Shown here: piece after piece, positions 8,743 to 16,615 of the stretch
Position numbering within the stretch: position 1 is the stretch's first letter
Layout of the letters: every line of letters begins with the position of its first letter
DNA from: Photobacterium sp. DA100
GTDB lineage: Bacteria; Pseudomonadota; Gammaproteobacteria; Enterobacterales; Vibrionaceae
DNA length: 64,000 nt
Assembly (NCBI RefSeq): GCF_029223585.1
Contig: NZ_CP119424.1
Location: forward strand, 1,612,001-1,676,000
Reading direction: 5' to 3'
Translations under genes and position numbers: made by a program
The notes under the pieces: generated by a model
Seen by the model: only the letters and a program-made list of their open reading frames with translations
The model's database searches: none
What the model was told of the DNA's origin: nothing

Positions 8743-9807
8743 TTAGAAGTAATACTCGACGCCTAGACGAACTTCTGTAATATCTGACTCGTTAATTTCC
8801 ATCGTTTTCACTCGGAAGTATAACAATGCAGGATCATCGAGGAAGTAAATTGCCTGGCCTGAAAGCACATTGTCCGCGGTTCCGCTAACCTTGCGGTTAT
8901 CAATTTCTAAATCACTGTTCGCAGAGTAACCAACCTTGAACTGCCAATGGCCAATATCATACAAAGCACCTATGGAGTATGAGGTCTGATCTTGCTTCTT
9001 ACCTATGAGCCCTTCAATCGAACCCACTTCAGCTGTGCCGTTATTATAATCTGCGTATTCCGCTGACATCACTTTATACGCACCAAATAAGCCAATACCA
9101 TTATCGAAATAGAGCTCAAATCCCGCAATATATGTTTCGTAGTCAGAGTTGGCCGTCATGAGTGAGCCGGTTGCCTCATCTTCCAGCTCAACTAAGCGAT
9201 CGGTCCCATATTCGTAGCCCGCATGAAGCTGCAAAGGACCCGTTCGGTAATGTGCCGACGCTCCATAGAAATTGCTACTTGAGTTTTCCAGGTTGTTACC
9301 GCGGCCAGTTGCCAAGGTCATTGTAAAGCCATTCCAGCTAGGGCTATCCCAGCTAATTTGATCAGACTGGCGATCATAATAGGCCCCACCTGCAATATCA
9401 TCGCCCCAGTCAAACACATTCCCTAGCCCCGGATTTGAGTACGGCCAATCAATAATCGCATATGCCGGTGTAAGGAAGCGACCAAACCGGACACGTCCCC
9501 AACTCTCATCCTCGAAGCCACCGTACGTATCACGTAACCCCAGTTGACCGTCACCACTATTTTCCCCGGAACCGACATTATTTCCTTCGATTTGCCATAT
9601 CAGGGTCGGTGCACGCGCCAACTCTTTAGCCCCACGAAAACCGATTCGAGATTCATTATCCAAACGATTTACTGTATCTTTACCTTCTTCGGCATAACTA
9701 TACATAGAAATTGCAATTTGGCCGTACAATTCAATATCGTCATTTGCTGTAGCTACAGAGGACAGTAAGGCTGCAACACACATTGCAGTACAATACTTGA
9801 GTTTCAT
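8743..9807 (-). CDS. Outer-membrane general porin (OmpU/OmpC type)
   Basis: A 354-residue protein with a Sec signal peptide (MKLKYCTAMCVAALLSSVATA, cleavage before NDDIELYG). Alternating beta-strand patterns typical of 16-stranded trimeric porins follow, including SRIGFRGAKELARAPTLIWQIE and GLRDTYGGFEDESWGRVRFGR. The C-terminus ends in aromatic Phe (VEYYF), the outer-membrane assembly signal. A TAGGATC site precedes the ATG. It is divergent from the GH2 beta-mannosidase across a 380-base gap and lies beside the rpiR regulator. This context suggests it passes oligosaccharides for the mannoside locus, although its family is generally non-specific. Confidence 0.88.
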   Translation of the reverse strand: MKLKYCTAMCVAALLSSVATANDDIELYGQIAISMYSYAEEGKDTVNRLDNESRIGFRGAKELARAPTLIWQIEGNNVGSGENSGDGQLGLRDTYGGFEDESWGRVRFGRFLTPAYAIIDWPYSNPGLGNVFDWGDDIAGGAYYDRQSDQISWDSPSWNGFTMTLATGRGNNLENSSSNFYGASAHYRTGPLQLHAGYEYGTDRLVELEDEATGSLMTANSDYETYIAGFELYFDNGIGLFGAYKVMSAEYADYNNGTAEVGSIEGLIGKKQDQTSYSIGALYDIGHWQFKVGYSANSDLEIDNRKVSGTADNVLSGQAIYFLDDPALLYFRVKTMEINESDITEVRLGVEYYF

Positions 9808-10187
9808 AACAGATCCTATTCGAACAAATAAATAAGCGAGCTAAGCAAGGCTGGCAAACAGTTACCGGCTTAAAGATGTTAATTTAAAGTTAATAATCAT
9901 ACTTAGCAGACAGCTGAATAATATCGACAGGTGGGTTTACTGAATATTGGATATTTATATGTTTCATAGCACAAAGAACCAATGCACTTGAAAATATGAT
10001 CTTCTTCATATTTCTGAACGAAAACTTAATAAGAAAATTTAATTAATCAAATTTATCATATATTAGAAAATTAAGATTATACGTTTATCCAGTATATTGA
10101 ACTTTTCTCTACTTTAAGCTGCGTCAGACATTTAATATGATATTCACCATTTAAAAAACAAATTAAATACTCACCTAAGGAGTTCTC
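9808..10187. promoter_or_regulatory. 380-base divergent regulatory region, porin / GH2 beta-mannosidase
   Basis: AT-rich gap with no ORF. It contains a perfect inverted repeat AAATATGA-N6-TCATATTT at 9992-10013, about midway between the two starts. This is a good operator candidate for co-regulation of the porin and the beta-mannosidase. It differs from the TGAAA-N4-TTTCA sites near rpiR, so a second regulator may be involved. Confidence 0.5.
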
Positions 10188-12644
10188 GTGCCCACCTTGT
10201 TACTTAATGGCAATTGGACGCTGACATCACCACAGCACCCTGATATCGATATTTCCTGTAAACTACCGGGTGACATACACTCAGCGCTCATAGCCGCTGA
10301 TCACCTTGAGAACCCCTATCTCGGCTGTAATGAGCGAAACGTTCAGTGGGTTGGTGAAAGCGAGTGGCACCTCGAAAGGGATTTTCACCTTGACGCTGAT
10401 TTCCTCAACGCCCAATCCATAGACTTAAAACTAGAATTTGTGGATACCCTTGCTGACTTCATAATTAACGGCCACCACGTGCTGAGCTGTAGCAATATGT
10501 TCAGGCGTTACCGTGTCAATATTCTTCCTTACCTCCAACTTGGCATAAACCAAATTCAAATTGTGCTAAAGCGCGCTGACATCGAAGCGGCTGAACGCGC
10601 CAAACGACTGCCATTTCCTGTCCCATGGGCTGTAGGCAATAACCAAATTCCCCATATGAATACACTTCGAAAAACCCAGTGCCATGCTGGCTGGGACTGG
10701 GGGATTTGTCTTCTGGTCAGTGGCGTATATCAACCTATCGAACTGATACCTGTTCATCAAACCCGTCTGAAGCGGGTACACACAATACAGAACTGGCAAG
10801 AAGACGGCAGCTGTGATCTTGACATCAACATCGATTATGACGTCACAGCATGTAGCCACGCCCCAAGTACGCTCAAGGTTGAATTTGACAACCACATTCA
10901 CCAACTCTCGGTGGATATGAATCAGTTGGGTGCACAAAGCACACGCTTGACTATAAAGGTCACTAACCCTGAGCGCTGGTGGCCTGCAGGCTATGGTGAG
11001 GCCTATCTATACCCCCTCAATGTGACACTGAACCAACATCAAATCTGCAAAAAAATTGGCTTACGTAAACTAGAGCTAGATACTTCTGCAGACAACATTG
11101 GTAGCGCGATGACTTTTGTCGTCAACGATAAGGCCATCATGGCCAAAGGGGCCAACTGGATCCCACTCGATGCCCTGCCTTCTTCGCATACTCCTGAAAA
11201 CTATCGCCGCCTGCTAGAAGACGCCAAAGCCGCAAACATGAACATGATCCGGGTGTGGGGTGGCGGCATGTACGAGCACGATATCTTTTATGAACTCTGT
11301 GATGAGCTGGGGCTAATGGTCTGGCAGGATCTCATGTTTGCCTGCGCGCTTTATCCGTCAACCAAAGAGTTTATGAACGACGTCGAGCAAGAAGTGATCG
11401 ATCAAGTACGCCGCTTATCCGACCATCCCAGCCTTGCACTGTGGTGCGGTGACAATGAAGTCATTGGGGCCATCAATTGGTATCCAGAGTCAAAAACAAA
11501 CCGTGAAAAGTATGTCGTCAACTATGACCGACTAAATTACATGCTTGCCCAAGTCGTTGAAAAGGAGGATCCAACCCGGCGTTTTTGGGCCAGTTCACCG
11601 TGCAACGGCGAGCTCGACTTTGGTGATGCCTGGCACGATGACGATAGTGGCGACATGCACTTCTGGGATGTATGGCATTCGGGGAAATCTCTCGATGCCT
11701 ACTACAGTGTAAAACCGAGATTTTGCTCTGAATTCGGTTACCAGTCCTGGCCATCTCTGCCAACGGTGAAAACCTATGCCGAGGAAAATGACTGGAATGT
11801 CACATCACCAACATTTGAGCAGCACCAGAAAAATGGTCGCGGTAACAGTATCATCACCGAAATGTTTACCCGTTATTTTCGGTTCCCCAACAGCTTCGAA
11901 AATATGCTTTACCTCAGTCAGGTTCAGCAAGCACTGGCAATCAAAACAGCCAGTGAGTTCTGGAGAGCCTATAAGGATCATTGCCGAGGTATTTTGTACT
12001 GGCAACTAAATGATTGCTGGCCTGTCAGCTCCTGGTCGAGCATTGAGTACACCGGTCGCTGGAAGCAGCTGCACTACCATGCCAAACGCTTTTTTGCCCC
12101 GCAGCTAGCAACTTTCATCGCAGAAGATGGTGTCGCCACACTGCATCTCATCAACGACCAGCACCATTCAGTTTCGCTGGCCGGGGAAGTAAAAAAAATA
12201 GGTTGGGATGGGACCGTTGTTCAGTCCTGGCCGATTGAAACGGTACTGGCTGCAGACGGCGTCGCTCAACCTTGGTCGATCTCGTTGGAGAAAACTGACG
12301 ATCAAGCTGACTACTTCCTGCATGTCGAGCTAAGTAACCAAGAGCTAGTGCTTGAAAACACATTCTATCCGGCACTGTTCAAACACTCAGCCATAGAGAA
12401 AAGTCACATTCAGTGGCAAGTTCTTAACGAAGGCGGTGCGCTCTACATTGAGCTCGATTGTGATAAACCGGCTCATTTTGTCCACATTGAGTTTGATGGT
12501 GAAGGCCGTTTTGATGACTCGAGCTTCACGCTTCTCCCGGCCTCAATTTGCGGCTCAAAACGTAAAGTGAAATACCTGGGTGATGCCTCCGCTGATGCCT
12601 TACTAGCGGGGATCACAATCTACGATCTGCGCGGCACTTACTAG
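10188..12644 (+). CDS. GH2 beta-mannosidase
   Basis: An 818-residue cytoplasmic enzyme of the MANBA-type GH2 branch that removes terminal beta-mannose, for example from Man-beta-1,4-GlcNAc or beta-mannooligosaccharides. An N-terminal jelly-roll domain contains LPGDIHSALI and NPYLGCNERNVQWVGESEW. The TIM barrel has the acid/base Glu in LWCGDNEVIGAINWYPES (near residue 428) and the nucleophile Glu in PRFCSEFGYQSWPS (near residue 514). IRVWGGGMYE is also typical. The start is a GTG at 10188 with TAAGGAG seven bases upstream; no ATG competes. There is no signal peptide. It is transcribed alone, away from the porin. Confidence 0.9.
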   Translation: MPTLLLNGNWTLTSPQHPDIDISCKLPGDIHSALIAADHLENPYLGCNERNVQWVGESEWHLERDFHLDADFLNAQSIDLKLEFVDTLADFIINGHHVLSCSNMFRRYRVNILPYLQLGINQIQIVLKRADIEAAERAKRLPFPVPWAVGNNQIPHMNTLRKTQCHAGWDWGICLLVSGVYQPIELIPVHQTRLKRVHTIQNWQEDGSCDLDINIDYDVTACSHAPSTLKVEFDNHIHQLSVDMNQLGAQSTRLTIKVTNPERWWPAGYGEAYLYPLNVTLNQHQICKKIGLRKLELDTSADNIGSAMTFVVNDKAIMAKGANWIPLDALPSSHTPENYRRLLEDAKAANMNMIRVWGGGMYEHDIFYELCDELGLMVWQDLMFACALYPSTKEFMNDVEQEVIDQVRRLSDHPSLALWCGDNEVIGAINWYPESKTNREKYVVNYDRLNYMLAQVVEKEDPTRRFWASSPCNGELDFGDAWHDDDSGDMHFWDVWHSGKSLDAYYSVKPRFCSEFGYQSWPSLPTVKTYAEENDWNVTSPTFEQHQKNGRGNSIITEMFTRYFRFPNSFENMLYLSQVQQALAIKTASEFWRAYKDHCRGILYWQLNDCWPVSSWSSIEYTGRWKQLHYHAKRFFAPQLATFIAEDGVATLHLINDQHHSVSLAGEVKKIGWDGTVVQSWPIETVLAADGVAQPWSISLEKTDDQADYFLHVELSNQELVLENTFYPALFKHSAIEKSHIQWQVLNEGGALYIELDCDKPAHFVHIEFDGEGRFDDSSFTLLPASICGSKRKVKYLGDASADALLAGITIYDLRGTY

Positions 12645-12707
12645 TAACCGATGACATAGCCCTGCTCGCTTCATGGTGACGGCAATTGCAGGACTACAGG
12701 GATAAAG

Positions 12708-12735
12708 CCAAAGCCGGCACATGTGACGGCTTTGG
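12708..12735. terminator. Hairpin between convergent GH2 and hypothetical gene
   Basis: CCAAAGCCG and CGGCTTTGG form a perfect 9-bp stem in the 115-base gap between converging genes. T tracts on either side are weak, so the terminator role is inferred from position. Confidence 0.45.
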
Positions 12736-12759
12736 TCATCATCACGAGCAAACTACATT

Positions 12760-13317
12760 TTACGGCAGGCTATGCATCATCCGGTCCCAACGGTTGTGGA
12801 AGGCAACCAACCAACGGGGCGGCGCTTTGCCTGTTCCCGCCGGTTTGAGCTTATCGTGAGCCAGGGTCACATTCGCCACCATGATCTCTTGCTCCGGCTC
12901 AATATCCACCATCAACACATGGCGACCCGATTTAAGCACCTGCTTGAAGCGCCGGAATTGATAATGCAGCTCCTGGAAGCCAAACAGCCCCCCTTCCCAA
13001 GTAATAAACCCCATCATGACGATCGCCAGCATGATAAAGGGCAACCAGCCTACGCTTTCGGCCACTCCGGTTACATAGGCAAAGAACAGCACCAACGCCG
13101 CAACTACGACACCGATAACGGCTCCAATCTCGGTAGAATGTATGACATCATTGCGCATAAAGGATTTCACGGGATGAAGATGATGATGGCTGGCAACCTC
13201 GGCATCATTGTCGGTGAGCACGTGGATCTGTGACGGGCCGAGGCCGCTCAGCTCTAACTCATATTCCACCAGCTCTAGGTCGTCTAAGTCATCGCTAATG
13301 TAAAAGACCCTTACCAT
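12760..13317 (-). CDS. Conserved hypothetical inner-membrane protein, two TM segments
   Basis: I do not recognise the family by name. The start at 13317 is clear: AGGAGG lies 6 bases before ATG (MVRVFYISDD), giving 185 residues. An acidic N-terminal domain (1-50) with DDLDDLELVEYELE is followed by two adjacent hydrophobic segments (about 65-87 and 92-110). A hydrophilic C-terminus of about 75 residues contains HVLMVDIEPEQE. The fold order resembles small stress or ion-homeostasis membrane proteins, but no function can be assigned. It lies downstream of the agu cluster on the same strand, beyond a strong terminator, and is probably independent of it. Confidence 0.7.
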   Translation of the reverse strand: MVRVFYISDDLDDLELVEYELELSGLGPSQIHVLTDNDAEVASHHHLHPVKSFMRNDVIHSTEIGAVIGVVVAALVLFFAYVTGVAESVGWLPFIMLAIVMMGFITWEGGLFGFQELHYQFRRFKQVLKSGRHVLMVDIEPEQEIMVANVTLAHDKLKPAGTGKAPPRWLVAFHNRWDRMMHSLP

Positions 13318-13423
13318 GGTGGCCTCCTGACATTTCGATTCGACGGGTTTGTCATTAAATTTTAAACCATCTTTCACATTCGTGAGGGTTTTAACGGTTG
13401 CTGCCTGATGGATAAAAACAAAA

Positions 13424-13446
13424 CAGCCCGATAAGATACCGGGCTG
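13424..13446. terminator. Bidirectional rho-independent terminator after aguB
   Basis: CAGCCCG and CGGGCTG arms with a 9-base loop are followed by TTTTGTTTTT on the minus strand and by TTTTCTTTTTT on the plus strand. It lies 24 bases past the aguB stop. Confidence 0.75.
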
Positions 13447-13469
13447 CTTTTCTTTTTTGGGCAGGGGAA

Positions 13470-14516
13470 TTATAGGGTAGAGAGGAAATGATCAATTTTC
13501 TCTTTGTGGGCCGCTTCCGTCTCAGGGGTTGGAATGGTCATGTCCTTATGGGTGAAGTAGACCAACAGCGCCATCTGTGCGGTTAGACGGTTTTCGGCTT
13601 CATCGAAAATCAGCGAATTATCCGCTTCCATAACACCGCGGGTACACTCGCGCTGGTCATTGGCCGGTAGGCAGTGCATGAACATGGCATTTGGTCCGGC
13701 CTTCGCCATCATGTCTTCTGTCACCACGTATTCCGGGATGAAAGTGGACAAACGGATTTCTTTCTCATCTTCCTGACCGAACCAGTAGAAGCTATCCGCG
13801 ACGATAATGTCGCAACCCGCCACTTCATCGGTATTGTCAGTGATCACCAACTTACCACCTGACATCTCACAGTTACCCAGTGCAATATCAACCCACTTCT
13901 GCGGCGCTTTAAAGCGCTCAGGGCAGATATGCTTGAAGGTCATACCAAACTTGGTGCAGGCAAACATCAGCGAAGACGCCACATTGGTCGCATCGCCCAC
14001 GAAAGCGACTGTCAAATCACTCAGCGCTTTGCCTTCTGGTAAGTGCTCTTTCATGGTGAACAGATCAGCCATGATTTGGGTTGGGTGCAACCAATCACAC
14101 AGGCCATTGATAACTGGTACGCTGGCGTTTTTCGCAAGCCCGGCCACCGTATCATGCTCATCAACGCGGGCCATGATCACATCCACCATGCGTGACAGAA
14201 CCCGGCCGGTATCTTCCAGAGACTCTTTCGCCCCCAGGTGGATATCCTTAGGCGATAGGAACAGCGCATGGCCCCCCAAAATTGTCGCTGCGGTTTCGAA
14301 AGACACCCGGGTACGGGTAGAAGGCTGCTCGAAAATCATCGCCACGGATTTCCCCTTAAACAGCTGAGGAACGGCGTTGTCTCGGCGCGCCTGCTTCAGC
14401 ATCGCCATCAGCTCTAAAATATCTTCAAGTTCTTGCTTGGTAAAATCCTGAGTTTTCAGAAAATGGCGCAGGTTTGGTTTGTTTAGTTCGGTTGCACTAG
14501 AAGATGGAAGTCTCAT
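13470..14516 (-). CDS. aguB: Putrescine carbamoyltransferase (agmatine deiminase pathway), not ArgF
   Basis: A 348-residue transcarbamylase. It interconverts N-carbamoylputrescine plus phosphate and putrescine plus carbamoyl phosphate. The carbamoyl-phosphate motif STRTR is at 66-70, with HPTQ and MHCLPA (near 280). The residues that decide the substrate favour putrescine: the ornithine-binding SMG loop is replaced by SFYWFGQEDEKE (near 242). The segments LGGHALFLSPKDIHLGAKES and RLTAQMALLVYF follow the Enterococcus putrescine transcarbamylase pattern. The ATG at 14516 with AAGGATACG upstream is preferred to a TTG at 14558. Neighbouring aguA, aguC and aguD genes make the assignment strong. 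Automated annotation would probably call it ornithine carbamoyltransferase. Confidence 0.85.
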   Translation of the reverse strand: MRLPSSSATELNKPNLRHFLKTQDFTKQELEDILELMAMLKQARRDNAVPQLFKGKSVAMIFEQPSTRTRVSFETAATILGGHALFLSPKDIHLGAKESLEDTGRVLSRMVDVIMARVDEHDTVAGLAKNASVPVINGLCDWLHPTQIMADLFTMKEHLPEGKALSDLTVAFVGDATNVASSLMFACTKFGMTFKHICPERFKAPQKWVDIALGNCEMSGGKLVITDNTDEVAGCDIIVADSFYWFGQEDEKEIRLSTFIPEYVVTEDMMAKAGPNAMFMHCLPANDQRECTRGVMEADNSLIFDEAENRLTAQMALLVYFTHKDMTIPTPETEAAHKEKIDHFLSTL

Positions 14517-14611
14517 TTTCGTATCCTTTTTACCAGAGTTAATATATTCATCCAGCAATCACGATGTGGTGTCTTGCTTGGTTGAAATCAGTATCTAGAA
14601 AAAGAACAATG

Positions 14612-14629
14612 GATTCTAAAATTAGAATC
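14612..14629. promoter_or_regulatory. Candidate AguR (TetR) operator upstream of aguB
   Basis: GATTCTAAA followed directly by ATTAGAATC forms a near-perfect 18-bp inverted repeat about 100 bases upstream of the aguB start. The half-site ATTAGAATC recurs twice in the aguC/aguD divergent promoter, as expected for one local regulator. Confidence 0.6.
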
Positions 14630-14742
14630 ACTAATCGGGATAGTTATTTTTAGTTGAATATCTACATTGACACAAGTCACATCAATTATATTTTTACCAG
14701 TTCAATTTTCGATATTCTTTTTTAATCTTTATTCCAGACAAT

Positions 14743-14777
14743 AAAAACCCACTGCAATATTGACTGCAGTGGTTTTT
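14743..14777 (-). terminator. Terminator of the aguC-tetR transcript
   Basis: AAAAACC(C)ACTGCA pairs with TGCAGTGGTTTTT around an 8-base loop with one bulged base. A T-rich tail follows on the minus strand, 25 bases beyond the tetR stop. The stem can work in both directions. Confidence 0.7.
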
Positions 14778-14801
14778 CAATTCAGTGAATAAAAATTTAT
14801 C

Positions 14802-15416
14802 TTAATTAAGCGTTATCGCCCTTGGCAATTGCTTGGGCAAATACGTTCCCAAATAGGCTTCGGTGATCACAATCGCCTCTCGCGCCATTTCCGGAGCAAT
14901 ATCGCCATTTTCCCGGTAATTCATCGAGTAGACCTTATCAGCAACCTGCAAGGCTATGGCAAATATATTGACGTCTGTTGGCAATTCAGGAAGCGTAAAA
15001 TACCGCCGGTAAATCTGTTCGACTTTCTTTCCCAGTACCAAGTCATTTTGGGCATCCGCGTGCCTGACCGATGAATAGGTATGCTGCCCCAGTAAAGTGT
15101 GCTGGGCCAGTGGTGCCAAACGATAATAATCGACAAAGCTCTGCTCTATCATTCTATTGATATCTGACCAATGATGGACATTCTCAGCCACAACCGCGTT
15201 ATCCAGCACTCTTTCAAAGTCATCAAATACCGAGTTCATCAACTCGCAGATCAATGCTTCTATATTCGGGTAATGATGGTAAACCGTTGATGCTGCGATC
15301 GCCGCTTCCTTGGCCACATCATAAATAGAAATGGCGTTCACCTCCCGTTGTGATGCCAAACGAATTGCTGCTGAATGGATCCTCTCAAGTCTTTTCTCTG
15401 TCGACTCTTTTCGCAT
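14802..15416 (-). CDS. TetR-family regulator of the agmatine cluster (AguR-like)
   Basis: A 204-residue regulator with an N-terminal TetR helix-turn-helix (residues 8-55; ISIYDVAKEAAIAASTVYHHYPNIEALICEL). A helical ligand domain follows. It starts 8 bases after the carbamate kinase stop and is therefore co-transcribed with it. Pseudomonas aeruginosa also uses a TetR protein (AguR) to control agmatine use, with agmatine or N-carbamoylputrescine as inducer. The ATTAGAATC repeats at both agu promoter regions are its likely targets. The ligand is inferred. Confidence 0.83.
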   Translation of the reverse strand: MRKESTEKRLERIHSAAIRLASQREVNAISIYDVAKEAAIAASTVYHHYPNIEALICELMNSVFDDFERVLDNAVVAENVHHWSDINRMIEQSFVDYYRLAPLAQHTLLGQHTYSSVRHADAQNDLVLGKKVEQIYRRYFTLPELPTDVNIFAIALQVADKVYSMNYRENGDIAPEMAREAIVITEAYLGTYLPKQLPRAITLN

Positions 15417-15424
15417 TAAATAAC

Positions 15425-16339
15425 CTATCCGTGTATATGTGTACCAGAACGACTTGCCATAATTTCTGAAGCTTTGTGTAATGAACCGATATGCCCAATT
15501 CCTGATGTATGGCTGGCAAAGTCACAACAGGCTGCAACCTTAGGGGCCATTGAACCGGCGGCAAAGGTATATTGCTGTATTTGATCGACGGATACGTCAT
15601 AGAGGGGCTGCTCAGTGGGTTTCCCCCAGTCCACGCATACATACTCGCCATCAGTTAGAATAAGAAAGTGCTCTGCACTCAGTTGCTTGGCCAGGGTTGC
15701 GGCAGAAAAGTCCTTGTCTATCACGGCTTCCACCCCATTGATCTCACCTTCATTGTCAATCACCGGGCAACCGCCACCTCCGCAACATATTACGGTATGA
15801 CCGGCATTGAGTAATGTGCGTATACTATCAATTTCAACAATTCCCTTGGGGAATGGCGAAGCAACCACCCGCCGCCAGTACTCGCCGTCCGGTTTGATTT
15901 GCCAGCCGTATTGCGTCGATTTCGCCAGCGCGGTTTCTTTATCATAAACCGGCCCAATAAATTTATTGGGATCCCTAAAAGCAGGATCATTTTTATCGAC
16001 CGCTATTTGGGTCACGATGGTACTCACCTTTCTGCTGGGCATATATTTCCTCAAACCCTGCATCATCATATAACCAATCATCCCTTGTGTTTCTGCGCCT
16101 AACACATCAAGCGGATAAGGAGGGGCATCGGTATAAGCTAAATTCTGTAATGCTAGTAATCCAACTTGTGGACCGTTACCGTGTACGATAACAACTTTAT
16201 AGTCTTCACTTAATTTGGCTAACGCTGCAGAGGCAATATCAATATTGTTGGCTTGATTCTCATAGCTCATTTGCTCGCCTCGTTGTAGCAATGCATTTCC
16301 ACCGACAGCGACCACGATAATGGGTTTGTCATTTTTCAT
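15425..16339 (-). CDS. aguC: Carbamate kinase of the agmatine deiminase pathway
   Basis: A 304-residue carbamate kinase that makes ATP from ADP and carbamoyl phosphate, the energy-yielding last step of agmatine catabolism. Typical motifs are VVAVGGNALLQRGE (N-terminus), VIVHGNGPQVG, VVASPFPKGIVEID, VICCGGGGCPVI and the C-terminal GSMAPKVAACCDF. The start at ATG 16339 has AAGGTGG upstream; a longer frame to 16405 is hydrophobic and unlikely. It is divergent from aguD and followed closely by the TetR gene. Its pairing with aguB, not with arcA/arcB, places it in the agmatine route rather than arginine deiminase fermentation. Confidence 0.88.
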   Translation of the reverse strand: MKNDKPIIVVAVGGNALLQRGEQMSYENQANNIDIASAALAKLSEDYKVVIVHGNGPQVGLLALQNLAYTDAPPYPLDVLGAETQGMIGYMMMQGLRKYMPSRKVSTIVTQIAVDKNDPAFRDPNKFIGPVYDKETALAKSTQYGWQIKPDGEYWRRVVASPFPKGIVEIDSIRTLLNAGHTVICCGGGGCPVIDNEGEINGVEAVIDKDFSAATLAKQLSAEHFLILTDGEYVCVDWGKPTEQPLYDVSVDQIQQYTFAAGSMAPKVAACCDFASHTSGIGHIGSLHKASEIMASRSGTHIHG

Positions 16340-16410
16340 ACCGCATTCCACCTTATCTATTATCAAGAAGCTGTTAATTAATCTAGCGCTAATGATAATC
16401 AGCATTATTT

Positions 16411-16420
16411 GATTAGAATC
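16411..16420. promoter_or_regulatory. ATTAGAATC operator, aguC side
   Basis: GATTAGAATC lies within the larger imperfect palindrome TTGATTAGAATCAA (16409-16422), 72 bases upstream of the aguC start. It carries the same half-site as the aguB operator. Confidence 0.55.
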
Positions 16421-16507
16421 AATTTTCTCACCCTCGCTCTATTACCATATTTTTATTATGGTCGGAGTCACGCCTTTGGCTTCCATATATTAATGTTCTC
16501 CGATAAG

Positions 16508-16517
16508 TGATTCTAAT
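16508..16517. promoter_or_regulatory. ATTAGAATC operator, aguD side (inverted)
   Basis: TGATTCTAAT is the inverted copy of the agu motif, 99 bases upstream of the aguD start. With the copy at 16411 it brackets the divergent promoters. Confidence 0.55.
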
Positions 16518-16615
16518 AACGAATATCGACGTACCTTCGGCATAAGATTTATTCCGTGAAATAAAGGATTAGACATCAAGCATAAATAACGTGTAACAAT
16601 CACGGAGATATAATT

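Noticed and set aside
13807..14367. A 186-codon plus-strand ORF opposite aguB
   Set aside because: Shadow of the transcarbamylase gene; low-complexity Ser/Thr/Ala composition and no promoter or start signal.
13470..16339. Arginine deiminase (arcABC) fermentation operon
   Set aside because: No arginine deiminase is present; the deiminase at 18057 has agmatine deiminase motifs and the transcarbamylase lacks the ornithine loop.
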